Notes under the pieces: generated by a model | Database searches by the model: none | What the model saw: only the letters and a program-made list of their open reading frames with translations | What the model was told of the DNA's origin: nothing | Position numbers and translations under genes: made by a program | Shown here: positions 46,186-55,851 of the stretch, piece by piece | Layout: each line of letters opens with the position of its first letter | How positions within the stretch are numbered: position 1 is the stretch's first letter | Assembly (NCBI GenBank): GCA_965140775.1 | Contig: OZ223471.1 | Coordinates: 4,216,001 to 4,280,000, forward strand | DNA: 64,000 nt | Direction: 5' to 3' | Source: UBA6244 sp965140775 | GTDB taxonomy: Bacteria > Bacteroidota > Bacteroidia > Bacteroidales > F082

Positions 46186-46776
46186 ATGAAAAATCAGCAC
46201 ATGATGACTTCAGGCCAATCAGTTCAAACCCAACGGCTTCCTTCCCTGTTTCTGGTGGGCGGAACAGGTCGTTTTGTGGGAAAATCCACCTTTGCGGAAA
46301 TGTTGATCAAGCACTTTGCCGACAGACACGCCATTACAGCCCTTAAAATTTCCAATATCAAACCCGGCGATGACGCCGTTCATGGCTGGCATGGCGATAA
46401 GTTGAAGGAGCCCTTTATCATCGAAGAAGAAAAGGTATCCGGCAACCAAAAGGACACCCAACGTTTTCTGGCGGCAGGTGCCCGACGTTCGTTTTTCCTG
46501 CGCTCTTTCGAGGAATCGCTTCCTCAGGCTATGGAGGCTTTTTTTGAAATAATTCCGGCAAACTCGTTGCTCGTGGTGGAATCGAATACGCTGCGGCATC
46601 ATGTTCAACCCGGCGTATTGGTGATGGTGACCGACCAAAGCAAACCCACCGATAAACCTGATGCCCAACAGTTGTTTGCGCTTGCCGATCAGGTACTCAC
46701 CCATTTTGACACCACCTATTTTCAAGAATTTATCAACAAGGTAAGGGTGTCGGATAATGGTTGGAGTGTGGGTTAA
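46186..46776 (+). CDS. MobB-like P-loop NTPase
   Basis: 196 aa with a Walker A loop GGTGRFVGKST (about residues 25-35) in the context LFLVGGTGRFVGKSTFAEML. The KDTQRFLAAGARRSFFLRSF and SLLVVESNTLRHH segments resemble the MobB pattern (KDS..H..AGA... and D.vlvEG). This suggests a small GTPase/ATPase related to molybdopterin-guanine-dinucleotide biosynthesis MobB. No other molybdenum cofactor genes are near, so the function is open. Confidence 0.55.
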   Translation: MKNQHMMTSGQSVQTQRLPSLFLVGGTGRFVGKSTFAEMLIKHFADRHAITALKISNIKPGDDAVHGWHGDKLKEPFIIEEEKVSGNQKDTQRFLAAGARRSFFLRSFEESLPQAMEAFFEIIPANSLLVVESNTLRHHVQPGVLVMVTDQSKPTDKPDAQQLFALADQVLTHFDTTYFQEFINKVRVSDNGWSVG

Positions 46777-46862
46777 TTGGTTGTTAAACATATTGTTAGT
46801 ATGTCATCAAGAAAAGAAAAGACATCATTTTCACGCCGAATCGATTTATTGAATGGCAGGTT

Positions 46863-47429
46863 TTAGTCTTTCCTTATAGAAGCCTTTACCCCCTCAAGTT
46901 CTTCAATTAAAACGTGCATATTGGAAGACGGATTGTTGAATAAACAGAGTGCTTTGGCACGTTCGCAAGCTGTTGCCCAATTTTCGGAAAGTTGGGTTTC
47001 AAGCTGACGATCAATTACACCTTTCTTGTAGATATTTCTATTTCTCTTGCTTAATTCTTTGATACATTGCTCGGTGGTAACATAACTCCTTTGGTTTTTA
47101 TAGTGCAGCAAAAACCACAATTCAATGGATGGGTTTGACGCAATGAGTACTGCCGCTTGAATTGACTTGAGTTTTTCAATTAGGTGAGGCACATCAGCAT
47201 CATATATTAAAAAATCCTTGTCTTTTTTATGAGTTGGTTTTCCCTGCTTGCTGTTTTTAATCATTCGGTTGGATATTCTATTACCAACAATTTTTGGTAA
47301 AATTTCAATGGGTATTCGGTACTTTGCTCGCAAAAAACTGACATATGCTTCCTCCGTTTCTCCTTCACAGAAAACCCAAAAATGCGGATTGATCTTTTTT
47401 CTTTTGGAGGAATTCCTTTTACTTGACAT
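46863..47429 (-). CDS. rloB: RloB-like protein (AbiLii-type partner of the ATPase)
   Basis: 188 aa from the ATG at 47429, which overlaps the upstream ATPase gene by 11 bp. The start of the RloB domain is HFWVFCEGETEEAYVSFLRA, a TOPRIM-like glutamate motif, and DFLIYDADVP gives the acidic DxD. IASNPSIELWFLLHYK is the diagnostic RloB segment. RloB proteins are thought to be nuclease-type effectors encoded with an RloA ATPase in restriction- and abortive-infection-linked loci. The 11-bp overlap indicates translational coupling and a shared complex. Confidence 0.85.
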   Translation of the reverse strand: MSSKRNSSKRKKINPHFWVFCEGETEEAYVSFLRAKYRIPIEILPKIVGNRISNRMIKNSKQGKPTHKKDKDFLIYDADVPHLIEKLKSIQAAVLIASNPSIELWFLLHYKNQRSYVTTEQCIKELSKRNRNIYKKGVIDRQLETQLSENWATACERAKALCLFNNPSSNMHVLIEELEGVKASIRKD

Positions 47430-48678
47430 TGAATAGTGATTTAATTTTCTCATCGGAGACACTCATAAACGGAATGGCGTCGAAACGACCTTGCAGGTAT
47501 GCTTTTTCCAAATCCATGGTATCCCTAAAATCGCTATAATCATATAGTGAGTATAAGTCGGTAGCCCCCTCCTGAGTTTTGTTGGCAAAATATATTTGGT
47601 CTTTTCGAAAACGCTTCAAATTTAAGAAGTGTGTGTTGTGTGTTGTACATAAAAGCTGGGCTTGATCACTGTTTCTAAAAATGTTAAAAATGTATTCAAT
47701 TATTTGGGGGTGCAAACTATCTTCAATTTCATCAATCAAAAGCAGTTTATTGTTTTTAATCACATCTAAAATTGTCAACATGATGAAAAACAATTTGATC
47801 GTGCCTTGCGATTCTTCGGTAAGAAAATCAAAAGGGGTATGAGGGGATGCCTTGTGATAGGTTTTTATTTGCAAATAATCCTGAACAACATCTTCCACTG
47901 TTAATGTTAACGATTGGGCATCTGCCTTAAAGCGCTTTCCTGCTTTTTTTAACACCTTGATTTTCACATCAACAATATCACTGTCGGCGATTTTAATGGC
48001 CTCGATAATTTGTTGTTTGTTTTGATTGGACAGGGTTTCAATGGCTGCAGCACCAAAGCCAATGTAATCAAGGATCACCTGATCATGAAAAAAATTGAAT
48101 ATTTCTTTACCAATTTCCCGGTCCATTTGACTGGCTCTCGAGATAAACAATGTTTTCTCTGAGGTGTTCTCGGCCACGTCCATGGGGCGCTTTATTTGAT
48201 CACCAAATTTATACTTCGCTTTTTTTGTTTTTCCATGCATTTCATTGCGACTAAATATTTCTTTAATCCTTCCTTTGGGATAGTAGTAAAGACTTTCTGA
48301 AATAATCCTTTGGCGCGATAATGAAAACGAGTATTCATACTCAATGCCTTTGCTCACAAATCGAATAAAATACGAACTTGGTTTACTTTCGTAACCATCG
48401 AATTTAAAAGGCTGAAAATTGTAAACCGTATTTTCATTGTGTTGATGCGATTCAAATACCAAAGCATTACAAAATCTGATGGCCTTGATAATGTTACTTT
48501 TGCCCGAGGCATTTGCTCCATATATGGCAATGGTTTTTAATATGGGTGACTTATCAAACTCAAACAAATTATTGCTGAGCATTCTGGCATTTGCAGATTT
48601 GATGTTGGCTCCTCTAAAATCAATAACCACTTCATCCTTTATGGAGAAAAAGTTACTTATTCGAATTTCTAATACCAT
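47419..48678 (-). CDS. rloA: RloA-like AAA ATPase (AbiLi-type)
   Basis: 419 aa, SMC/OLD-like ABC ATPase domain. The N-terminus MVLEIRISNFFSIKDEVVID is the usual opening. Walker A is IYGANASGKSNIIKAI (about 51-66). The ABC signature region is in LTEESQGTIKLFFIM. Walker B with catalytic Glu is LLLIDEIEDSLHP. The H-motif follows in LLCTTHNTHFL. Together with RloB it forms a two-gene module matching the AbiL/RloAB type of antiphage system. It is flanked by metabolic genes and has no restriction-modification genes around it. Confidence 0.87.
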   Translation of the reverse strand: MVLEIRISNFFSIKDEVVIDFRGANIKSANARMLSNNLFEFDKSPILKTIAIYGANASGKSNIIKAIRFCNALVFESHQHNENTVYNFQPFKFDGYESKPSSYFIRFVSKGIEYEYSFSLSRQRIISESLYYYPKGRIKEIFSRNEMHGKTKKAKYKFGDQIKRPMDVAENTSEKTLFISRASQMDREIGKEIFNFFHDQVILDYIGFGAAAIETLSNQNKQQIIEAIKIADSDIVDVKIKVLKKAGKRFKADAQSLTLTVEDVVQDYLQIKTYHKASPHTPFDFLTEESQGTIKLFFIMLTILDVIKNNKLLLIDEIEDSLHPQIIEYIFNIFRNSDQAQLLCTTHNTHFLNLKRFRKDQIYFANKTQEGATDLYSLYDYSDFRDTMDLEKAYLQGRFDAIPFMSVSDEKIKSLFNVK

Positions 48679-48858
48679 TTTAATGAATGTATTTGCAATT
48701 ATGTTGCAAATATAAACATTAAAATAGATTTAAATCCAAAATAGCGGTATTTTTTAAAGTCTGCGGCAACTAAGGATATGGCTCAATACATGCTGTATTT
48801 ATTTTGTTCTACCATCCATGATTGAACCAAATATACACGTCTTTATGGCATTACTGCA

Positions 48859-50841
48859 TTAAATTTTCTCCAACACCATCGCCGACCTGCTGGGCAGATA
48901 CATCAACAAACCTTGCCAGGTTCCCTTCTTTACGGTGGAATGAGTCAGACGGTCGTCGTTGCGGTGAAACCCGCCAAATTTTTTGTCATCGGTGTTTAGT
49001 ATCACCTGATATTCACCTTCCGGCACTTCAAAGCCATAGTCGGTAAACGACTGGATGGGGTTAAAGTTGAACACAAACAGCAGGTCGGCACGCTCAAAAA
49101 CAAGTACCTTGTCGCCATCGTTTTGCACCAGCGGTTGGATGGGTTTCGACAGCCATTTCATCTTTTTTTCCAGCTTAATCATGGCGCGGTCGAAATCGCT
49201 CAGCCAATGGTAGCGTAGTTTTTTGTCGTCCACCAAGTTCCACTGGCGGCGGGCATAGGCATAGCTCCAGTTGTTTCCAACTCTTGGGAAATCAATCCAT
49301 TCGGGATGACCAAACTCATTGCCCATGAAGGTTAGGTAGCCGTCGCCGGCTGTGGCCAGACTCACCAGACGTATCATTTTGTGTAAAGCCATGCCCCGAT
49401 CCACCACCAAATCCTGGTCGATTTTGCGCATGGAGGTGTACATTTTGTCGTCGATGAGCCTGAAAATAATGGTTTTATCGCCTACCATGGCCTGATCGTG
49501 ACACTCGGCATAGCTGATGGTGCGTTCGTCGGCCCGTTTGTTGGAAAGTTGGTACAACATCTCTCCCATGAGCCATTCTTCATCCTGACGTTCCTTGATA
49601 ATTTTTATCCAATAGTCGGCCACGCCCATGGACATGCGAAAATCAAAACCCATTCCACCGTCCATAAAGGGCGAAGCGATGCCGGGATAGCCGCTCACAT
49701 CTTCGGCCACTGTGATGGCTTTGGGACAGATTTGGTGTACCAGCAAATTGGCCAACGACAAATAAGTGATGGCATCCTCGTCCTGATCGCCATTGAAGTA
49801 CATGTCGTAGCTTGAAAAATCCACTCCCAACCCATGATGGTTGTAAATCATACTGGTCACGCCATCGAAGCGGAATCCATCGAAGTGAAACACCTCCATC
49901 CAGTATTTAATATTGGACAACAGGAAGTGAACCACCTCATCGCGGCCATAGTTAAAACAGCGCGAATCCCAGGCCGGATGATCGCCCTTGGCTCCGGCGT
50001 GGAAATATTGGTAATCGGATCCATCGAAACGAGCCAACCCCTCGTTGGCATTGCGAACGGCATGGGAATGAACAATGTCGAGAATCACCGAAATGCCCAT
50101 GCCGTGTGCCGTGTCGATGAGTTCCATCAGGTCTTCGGGGGTGCCAAACCGACTCGATGGAGCAAAGAAGCTACTCACCTGATAACCAAATGATCCGTAG
50201 TAAGGATGTTCCTGAATGGCCATCAGCTGCAGGGTATTGTAGCCTAGTTTGGCCATTCGTGGCAACACATTTTGAGTAAATTCACGGTAAGTTCCCACCT
50301 TATTATCGGGGGTAGCCATGCCCACATGTGCCTCGTATATCAACGGGTTTTTTACTTTGGCGGGCACATTGTTTTTCCACCGGTACAATTTTTTGGGTGC
50401 CCATACCTGAGTTGAAAACAGGTGGGTTTTTTCATCCTGAACCACCCTTTGACTCCATGCAGGGATGCGTTCTCCTTGACCGCCTTCCCATTCCATCAGC
50501 AATTTGTACAACATGCCATGTTTCAGGGTTTCTTTCGGAAGTTCAATCTCCCAAATCCCTTGTCCCAGCGAGGTCAACCCGTAGCGGTGGTGCTTTTTCC
50601 AATTGTTGAAATCGCCTAAAAGGAAAATGGCTTTGGCATTGGGTGCCCATTCACGAAACACCCAGCCTGTTTGCGTTTGGTGCAAGCCAAAATACAGATA
50701 TCCGTTGGCAAAGTCGGTTAGTTTTCCCGAATTTTCGGTTAGTTCCAACGCCCTATCTGCAGTGTGTTGGTGACGGCGCAACATGACTTCATGGTAGGGC
50801 TCAAGCCACGGATCGTTTTTTACAAGGGTGAGTTTATCCAT
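48859..50841 (-). CDS. glgB: 1,4-alpha-glucan branching enzyme
   Basis: 660 aa from the ATG at 50841 (MDKLTLVKNDPWLEPYHEVM). An N-terminal CBM48 (FREWAPNAKAIFLLGDFNNW) precedes the GH13 barrel. Catalytic regions are DGFRFDGVTSMI (nucleophile Asp), VAEDVSGYPG (acid/base Glu) and YAECHDQAMVGDK (third Asp). The protein belongs to the eukaryote-like branching enzyme subgroup, as is common in Bacteroidota. It introduces alpha-1,6 branches in glycogen. No other glycogen genes are adjacent. Confidence 0.94.
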   Translation of the reverse strand: MDKLTLVKNDPWLEPYHEVMLRRHQHTADRALELTENSGKLTDFANGYLYFGLHQTQTGWVFREWAPNAKAIFLLGDFNNWKKHHRYGLTSLGQGIWEIELPKETLKHGMLYKLLMEWEGGQGERIPAWSQRVVQDEKTHLFSTQVWAPKKLYRWKNNVPAKVKNPLIYEAHVGMATPDNKVGTYREFTQNVLPRMAKLGYNTLQLMAIQEHPYYGSFGYQVSSFFAPSSRFGTPEDLMELIDTAHGMGISVILDIVHSHAVRNANEGLARFDGSDYQYFHAGAKGDHPAWDSRCFNYGRDEVVHFLLSNIKYWMEVFHFDGFRFDGVTSMIYNHHGLGVDFSSYDMYFNGDQDEDAITYLSLANLLVHQICPKAITVAEDVSGYPGIASPFMDGGMGFDFRMSMGVADYWIKIIKERQDEEWLMGEMLYQLSNKRADERTISYAECHDQAMVGDKTIIFRLIDDKMYTSMRKIDQDLVVDRGMALHKMIRLVSLATAGDGYLTFMGNEFGHPEWIDFPRVGNNWSYAYARRQWNLVDDKKLRYHWLSDFDRAMIKLEKKMKWLSKPIQPLVQNDGDKVLVFERADLLFVFNFNPIQSFTDYGFEVPEGEYQVILNTDDKKFGGFHRNDDRLTHSTVKKGTWQGLLMYLPSRSAMVLEKI

Positions 50842-50915
50842 CGGACAGAAATTGGCGTTTACAATTGAAGGTTGATTTTTCAAAGATAGGTTAGATTTTT
50901 GTTCGATGTAATAAA

Positions 50916-50946
50916 AAAAGGCTCCATCTGAATTGATGAAGCCTTT
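50916..50946 (-). terminator. Terminator downstream of the YfaP-like lipoprotein gene
   Basis: On the minus strand AAAGGCTTCATC-loop-GATGGAGCCTTTTTTTAT. Stem and T-run are strong. It ends the transcript coming from 51099-53597 before glgB. Confidence 0.75.
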
Positions 50947-51098
50947 CAAACCAAAAATTAAGTTATTACTGAAAATGAAAGTTATACCAACTATAAATTG
51001 AAGTTAGCACTAAGCTGTTGATGTATAATGCCGATATAGAATTGAAGAGGTTTCAGGAGCGAAGCGAACTTAAAGCTCATTTCAATTCATAATCGGTA

Positions 51099-52550
51099 TT
51101 AGTAGCTGAGTTGCGAACCAAACTTCGAGATAGTAGCCACATTGTCCACCTGATCTTCCACTGTAAGTGTTCCGTTGAAAGTGGCCGAAAAACCAAGTCC
51201 GTTGGTTACTTTTACCTGATAGTTGGTGGTGGGCATGCCCGAATAGTAGTGTACCTGAATGACGTAGTTGCCATCGGGGATATTGTCCACCCAGTAGATG
51301 TTTTCAGGGCCAAAGCCATCGGTATCATCACGATCGAGGTAGCCACCGCTGGCCGAAGCCGGATTGGAGTAATAGATTTTTTCACCCGAGGGATCCGTCA
51401 CCCAAAGGTCAACATCGGTTTCATCGGTGTTCCACGACAGACCTATTTGCAATACCCCATCCTTATCGGGCAAGTCGTTGAGGTCGTCTTTTTCGATGAT
51501 GATTTCTTCGTCTTCGATGAAGGTGGTAAGTTCGTCCAGACTTGTTTTCGTTGTATTGGTATTTATCCAGTGGTCTTTCAAATCATAGGCATAACCCTGG
51601 AATTTTTGTACCATGTTGTCGCCAATTTGGGTGGCAGACTCCGTAAGCGATTCGATTTTGGTTTGGGTTTCGGTGAGGAAATTACTCCATTTGTCTGTTA
51701 CCACAGCTTCGATGGCAGTGGAGGCCACGATGAGGGTGCTTCCACCTGCCACCAGCCAAACACCTGCTGGAGCGCCAATTACCGTTTCGCTCACGCCCAA
51801 TCCGGCGAGGGTTACCACAGCGCCTGCTTTTCGGGTAAATACCAACCAATCGGCGATGGTGGAATTGCGCATGTTATCGAAGGATGCCTTCCAATCTTCG
51901 ATGCCGCCATTGGTATTTTTAAGCGAAACGCGTGATTTCATGGGCAACATCAGCTCTTCCAGGCGCGCCAGTTTGACGGGGAAACTGTTGTTACCACTTT
52001 TCACGCCATCGGTGCTCTTGGTGTTAAAATTCTCGATGGTAAAGGTGGGATTGCTCACATAGTTATCTCCATTTTTGGTGATCATGGTTTCAAAAAGCAA
52101 GGTGCCCAAACGGTTGGTCCAGTCGTAATAGAAAAAGCGCACGTAAAAATTGTTCGCATCTTCGCGCTGGAACTCTACCACAGCAGGTTTTTTTTCGCCG
52201 GTAGCCAAATCAATTTGGTACAAAAAGGCCGGCTCGCCCATTTCGTCGAACAGCATAAACGACTCTTTGTTTTCAACGGTATTGTACACATAAGCCTTGT
52301 TGAACGCGCCCAGGGCAGTTCCGGTGTTCACGTCCCCAAAGGTGGAAAACTGCATGTCCGACTTTTTCACCGTTGCCTGAAGCTGGTCGCTTTTAAATTC
52401 ACGTGTGCCATCTGTAGGTTCGTAAATCAAAACATCATACGAAGCTTCCGGGGTTTCCGGGGTTGATGGGTCGCCATCGTCCTTTTTACTACAGTTGGTC
52501 AGATTGAAAATCAACATCAACGAAAAGGTAATTATCAGTAGTTTTTTCAT
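51099..52550 (-). CDS. Lipoprotein with C-terminal YfaP/DUF2135-like domain
   Basis: 483 aa. Lipoprotein signal: residues 1-20 with NLTNC lipobox and SKKDDGDP after it. Residues 200-330 include a Gly/Ala/Val-rich hydrophobic stretch (about 235-283) that may insert into a membrane. The C-terminal 120 residues have LSWNTDETDVDLWVTDPSGE, then YLDRDDTDGFGPENIYW and GNYVIQVHYYSG. This is the DUF2135/YfaP pattern, an exported beta-sandwich. It probably resides on the outer membrane. It lies 40 bp downstream of another lipoprotein and downstream of a two-component system that could regulate it. Confidence 0.78.
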   Translation of the reverse strand: MKKLLIITFSLMLIFNLTNCSKKDDGDPSTPETPEASYDVLIYEPTDGTREFKSDQLQATVKKSDMQFSTFGDVNTGTALGAFNKAYVYNTVENKESFMLFDEMGEPAFLYQIDLATGEKKPAVVEFQREDANNFYVRFFYYDWTNRLGTLLFETMITKNGDNYVSNPTFTIENFNTKSTDGVKSGNNSFPVKLARLEELMLPMKSRVSLKNTNGGIEDWKASFDNMRNSTIADWLVFTRKAGAVVTLAGLGVSETVIGAPAGVWLVAGGSTLIVASTAIEAVVTDKWSNFLTETQTKIESLTESATQIGDNMVQKFQGYAYDLKDHWINTNTTKTSLDELTTFIEDEEIIIEKDDLNDLPDKDGVLQIGLSWNTDETDVDLWVTDPSGEKIYYSNPASASGGYLDRDDTDGFGPENIYWVDNIPDGNYVIQVHYYSGMPTTNYQVKVTNGLGFSATFNGTLTVEDQVDNVATISKFGSQLSY

Positions 52551-52589
52551 GGTTAAAATATTAGAAGTGTTTTAGTAGTACGTTTAATA

Positions 52590-53597
52590 TCAGCGATTTA
52601 CTTTGGTATTTCCGGCAGTACGTTTCCCTGTGATGCTCATCATGGTGATGGTTACATTTTTGGTTTGGCCTTCCTGGATGGAGATTTCGGTTAAACTGGG
52701 AGCTCCCAATCCGCCATCACCATACCAACCCACAAAATCGCCAAACGACCAGCCTCCGCTGTTGTCGTTATCTTTCCAAACATCCAGGTAATATATGCCC
52801 GGTGTTACATCAGTTAGTTCAAACGAAACATTTGAACCTGAACCCGTTGCGGCGGTATATTGGATGGGGTTGTTGCTGTTCCAATTGTCGTAGGAAGTGT
52901 AAAGGCTTACTTTGGCATTGGATAAATCACCCGAAGAACCTGCGGGAAAGTTGGCTGTTCCGGTAATTTTGGTAACGGGCTGACTCACGGTTAAGGCGGC
53001 ATTTCCGGTGGCCTGACCCCCTTTGCCGTCCATTACGGTAACGGTGATGGAATAAGCCCCGGCTTGAGATGGTACCGTCCACGAAACCGATGATCCGTTT
53101 CCACTCACAGCCCCTCCGGTCACCTGATACTGATAGGTGAGTTGGTCGCCATCGGTGTCGGAGGCTTGTACCGAAACTGCCACCACTTGTCCGGGGTTGG
53201 CCGTAGTGGGATTGAGTTGTACACTGCTGACAACGGGATTGTTATTCACAGGTGCTGAAACGGTAAGCTGACCCGATCCGGTGTCTTCGCCTTTGCCATC
53301 CGAAACGGTTACTTCCACGGTAAACACCCCTTGGTTGGCGGGTGCATTCCACGATACCGACGATCCGCTTCCGCTAATGGATCCACCGGAAACACTATAG
53401 TTATAGGTAAGTTCATCATCGTCTGCGTCGGTGGCCATCACAGTGATGGAGGCCATTCCGTTGACAGTTACACTGGATGGATTTACCTGTACTGAAGCGA
53501 CTACAGGATTTTGGTTGCTGTCTTCACTTTTCTTACAGCCTGCGATCATGGTAGTAAAGGCTAAAAAGCCCAGAATGAGGTAGGTTAAATTCTTCAT
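52590..53597 (-). CDS. Lipoprotein with two Ig-like (PKD/cadherin-type) domains
   Basis: 335 aa. Lipobox at MIAGC, then KKSEDSNQ. Two tandem Ig-like repeats of about 92 residues follow (each with NP-V-x-SVQ(V/L)NP and a DGKG(E/G) loop: TVSDGKGEDTG and TVMDGKGGQATG), with the motif GNGSSVSWTVP. The C-terminal 110 residues form a separate beta domain (PGIYYLDVWKDNDNSGGWSF). It is a surface-exposed lipoprotein, likely binding or adhesive. It is probably cotranscribed with the YfaP-like gene. Confidence 0.8.
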   Translation of the reverse strand: MKNLTYLILGFLAFTTMIAGCKKSEDSNQNPVVASVQVNPSSVTVNGMASITVMATDADDDELTYNYSVSGGSISGSGSSVSWNAPANQGVFTVEVTVSDGKGEDTGSGQLTVSAPVNNNPVVSSVQLNPTTANPGQVVAVSVQASDTDGDQLTYQYQVTGGAVSGNGSSVSWTVPSQAGAYSITVTVMDGKGGQATGNAALTVSQPVTKITGTANFPAGSSGDLSNAKVSLYTSYDNWNSNNPIQYTAATGSGSNVSFELTDVTPGIYYLDVWKDNDNSGGWSFGDFVGWYGDGGLGAPSLTEISIQEGQTKNVTITMMSITGKRTAGNTKVNR

Positions 53598-53700
53598 ATC
53601 ATTTTTGTATTATCATGCAACAAAAATGGGGTGGTGAGGCAAAACAGACAACGGTAAATTCAGGGATATTGGATAAATAGCTGAAAACCGCTAATGAAGA

Positions 53701-55824
53701 TTAGAGCGGAATGTCAATCTGCGCATGAAAACCCTGACCCAGAGCTGACTGTATCTTGATGCTTCCGTGGAGGTATTCGGTACGCGAGTAGATGCCCGAT
53801 AATCCGAGGCTTTTTTCCTTTGAAAGACTATCGTGATTAAAGCCCACACCATTGTCTTTGTAAAGGATGGTCATGGTCGTGTTTGTTCGCTGAATATTTA
53901 CCTGAATGAGTGAGGCTTCGGCGTGTTTTAAGGTATTGTTTACCAGCTCCTGCATCATCCGGTAAACCATGACTTCTGTGTTCTCGGCCAACCTGGTTTT
54001 GGCTCCTTGACGGCTGTATTGCACCCTGACAAGGCCCATTTCTTCCACTTCCTCAAACAGGTCTTCAAGCGCATCCCACAAACCAAACCGCGAAAGCACG
54101 CCGGGCATCATGTTGTGTGAAATTTTCCGGACATCATCGGCGGCCTGCCTTATCATTTCTTCGGCTTTTTGCAATGCGACATCCACTTCCTCTTTGGTTG
54201 AACTGGTGTTGAGCTGCGACAAATACAAACTTGCCGACGATAGCAGTACGCCAATGCCATCGTGGATTTCCTGGGCAATGCGTTTGCGCTCTTCTTCCTG
54301 CCCCGACAGCAGCGCCACAGCAGCGTTCATTTCTTTTTCGCGCACAAGGCGATCAATTTCCTTTTCCTTGATAATCAGTGCGTTTCTATGCTTAACACGA
54401 TAGAGTATCCAAAGCAAAATAAGAACTACCAACACCGTAAAACTCGCTCCATACAGTATGTTTAGCTGTATTCGTTTGGAGGCCAGGGCAAGGGATTGTT
54501 CCAGGCTTTTGTTCTCCAAATCCAGCATATCGCCTTCGTTTTTCTGTGTTTCATACTTAATTTTCAGCTCTTCAATGTTCTTCTGTTTGGTTTCGTTGAA
54601 AAGGCTGTCGTGGTAGATGAGAAATAGTTCATGGTAAAAAAGGGCCGAGTCGGCCATGCCGAGGCCTTTGAACGACAGGTACATATTTTCGTATACATCG
54701 GGCAAGGTATTCGTTTGTTTGGTAGTTTGCGAAAGTGCCAGAGCCATCCGTGCATACCGGATGGATTCGTTGAAATATCCGCGGTCTTTGTTTACTGCCG
54801 AGAGGTTTTGCAACAGGCTCATTTTCTGAGGAATATTTTTGCTGTTTTTGGCCAGAGCATAGGCCGAATCGTAATACTTTTCGGCCAAATCGAACATTTT
54901 TTGATAGGCATAGGTGGTTCCGAAATTCATGTAGGATAAGGTTACCTGACCCATATTGCCAATCTGGCGTGAAATCTCCAGACTTTGTTGCTGAAAATAG
55001 AGTGAGGAATCGTAATTGCCCGATATCCGGTACATTACAGCCAGGTTGTTGTATAACTGCAAGGTGCGGTCGCGATCGCCTATTCTGTTGGCAATGGACA
55101 ATGCCTCCAGACTCATGGATTTGGCTTTGGACATATCCCGCATTTTTCCATAAATAATGCCCATGTTCATCAGGGCGTGGGCTTCCGAGTTGGGGAAGTC
55201 AAGGGTATGGGCCAATTGCAATTCGCGCATAAAGTACAGCAATGCCTGTTCGTAGTCGCCCTCCCGTTTGGCCAGCTTACCCAGTCCGCTGCTCGCCAGC
55301 ATTTCGCCTTTGCCAAAAGCATGTTGCACACTTTCGTCCAACACCTTTTGGAATATCACCTTGGCCGAATCGCTGTTTCCCATCCGGTAGAAAAGGGCGG
55401 CAAGTCGGTGATCGGCAGTGAGTTTGGCTTGGGTTAGTTGGTGTGCCTCAGCCACCTGAATCGATTTCCGAATGTAGTGCATGGCCGAATCAAACTGCCC
55501 GAGCATTTGAAAGGAAAGTCCGGCTTGCCAGAAAAACGCAGACAGGTCTTCGTAGTCATCCGACTCCCCGGCCAAATCCATACCTTTTTTGGCAAAGTCG
55601 ATGGCCTGTTGGTGATTGATGCTCTTGGCCACTTCCCAGGCTTTCAGGTATTGGTCTATCTTGTCTTGTGGAGTAAGCAGGCTGTCGATTTTAAATTGCA
55701 GTGAATCAAAAATTCTGGGCTCTTTGATGGACTGCGATAAGGTGGAAAGCCAGGCAGATATCACCAACAGGATTGTGATTAGCGTGGTTGATGGAGCGTT
55801 TTTTCTAAGGTATAAAGGCATCAT
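53701..55824 (-). CDS. TPR-containing sensor histidine kinase (LytS/NarX type)
   Basis: 707 aa. An N-terminal signal segment (about 14-32) is followed by seven or more TPRs in the periplasm (residues 55-400). A transmembrane helix lies at about 452-472, followed by a coiled-coil linker. The HisKA_3 box has the phosphoacceptor His in EEERKRIAQEIHDGIGVLLS. The ATPase domain has the N-box in MQELVNNTLKHAEA and the G-box in LYKDNGVGFN and KSLGLSGIYSRTEYL. It pairs with the LuxR-type regulator 27 bp upstream (55852). Periplasmic TPRs suggest a protein or peptide ligand. Confidence 0.9.
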   Translation of the reverse strand: MMPLYLRKNAPSTTLITILLVISAWLSTLSQSIKEPRIFDSLQFKIDSLLTPQDKIDQYLKAWEVAKSINHQQAIDFAKKGMDLAGESDDYEDLSAFFWQAGLSFQMLGQFDSAMHYIRKSIQVAEAHQLTQAKLTADHRLAALFYRMGNSDSAKVIFQKVLDESVQHAFGKGEMLASSGLGKLAKREGDYEQALLYFMRELQLAHTLDFPNSEAHALMNMGIIYGKMRDMSKAKSMSLEALSIANRIGDRDRTLQLYNNLAVMYRISGNYDSSLYFQQQSLEISRQIGNMGQVTLSYMNFGTTYAYQKMFDLAEKYYDSAYALAKNSKNIPQKMSLLQNLSAVNKDRGYFNESIRYARMALALSQTTKQTNTLPDVYENMYLSFKGLGMADSALFYHELFLIYHDSLFNETKQKNIEELKIKYETQKNEGDMLDLENKSLEQSLALASKRIQLNILYGASFTVLVVLILLWILYRVKHRNALIIKEKEIDRLVREKEMNAAVALLSGQEEERKRIAQEIHDGIGVLLSSASLYLSQLNTSSTKEEVDVALQKAEEMIRQAADDVRKISHNMMPGVLSRFGLWDALEDLFEEVEEMGLVRVQYSRQGAKTRLAENTEVMVYRMMQELVNNTLKHAEASLIQVNIQRTNTTMTILYKDNGVGFNHDSLSKEKSLGLSGIYSRTEYLHGSIKIQSALGQGFHAQIDIPL

Positions 55825-55851
55825 TAATTATATGCAGGTTTTACGTTGAAG

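Noticed and set aside
51111..51935. 274-codon plus-strand frame opposite the YfaP-like lipoprotein
   Set aside because: Antisense to a gene with clear lipobox and domain. It is a shadow frame.
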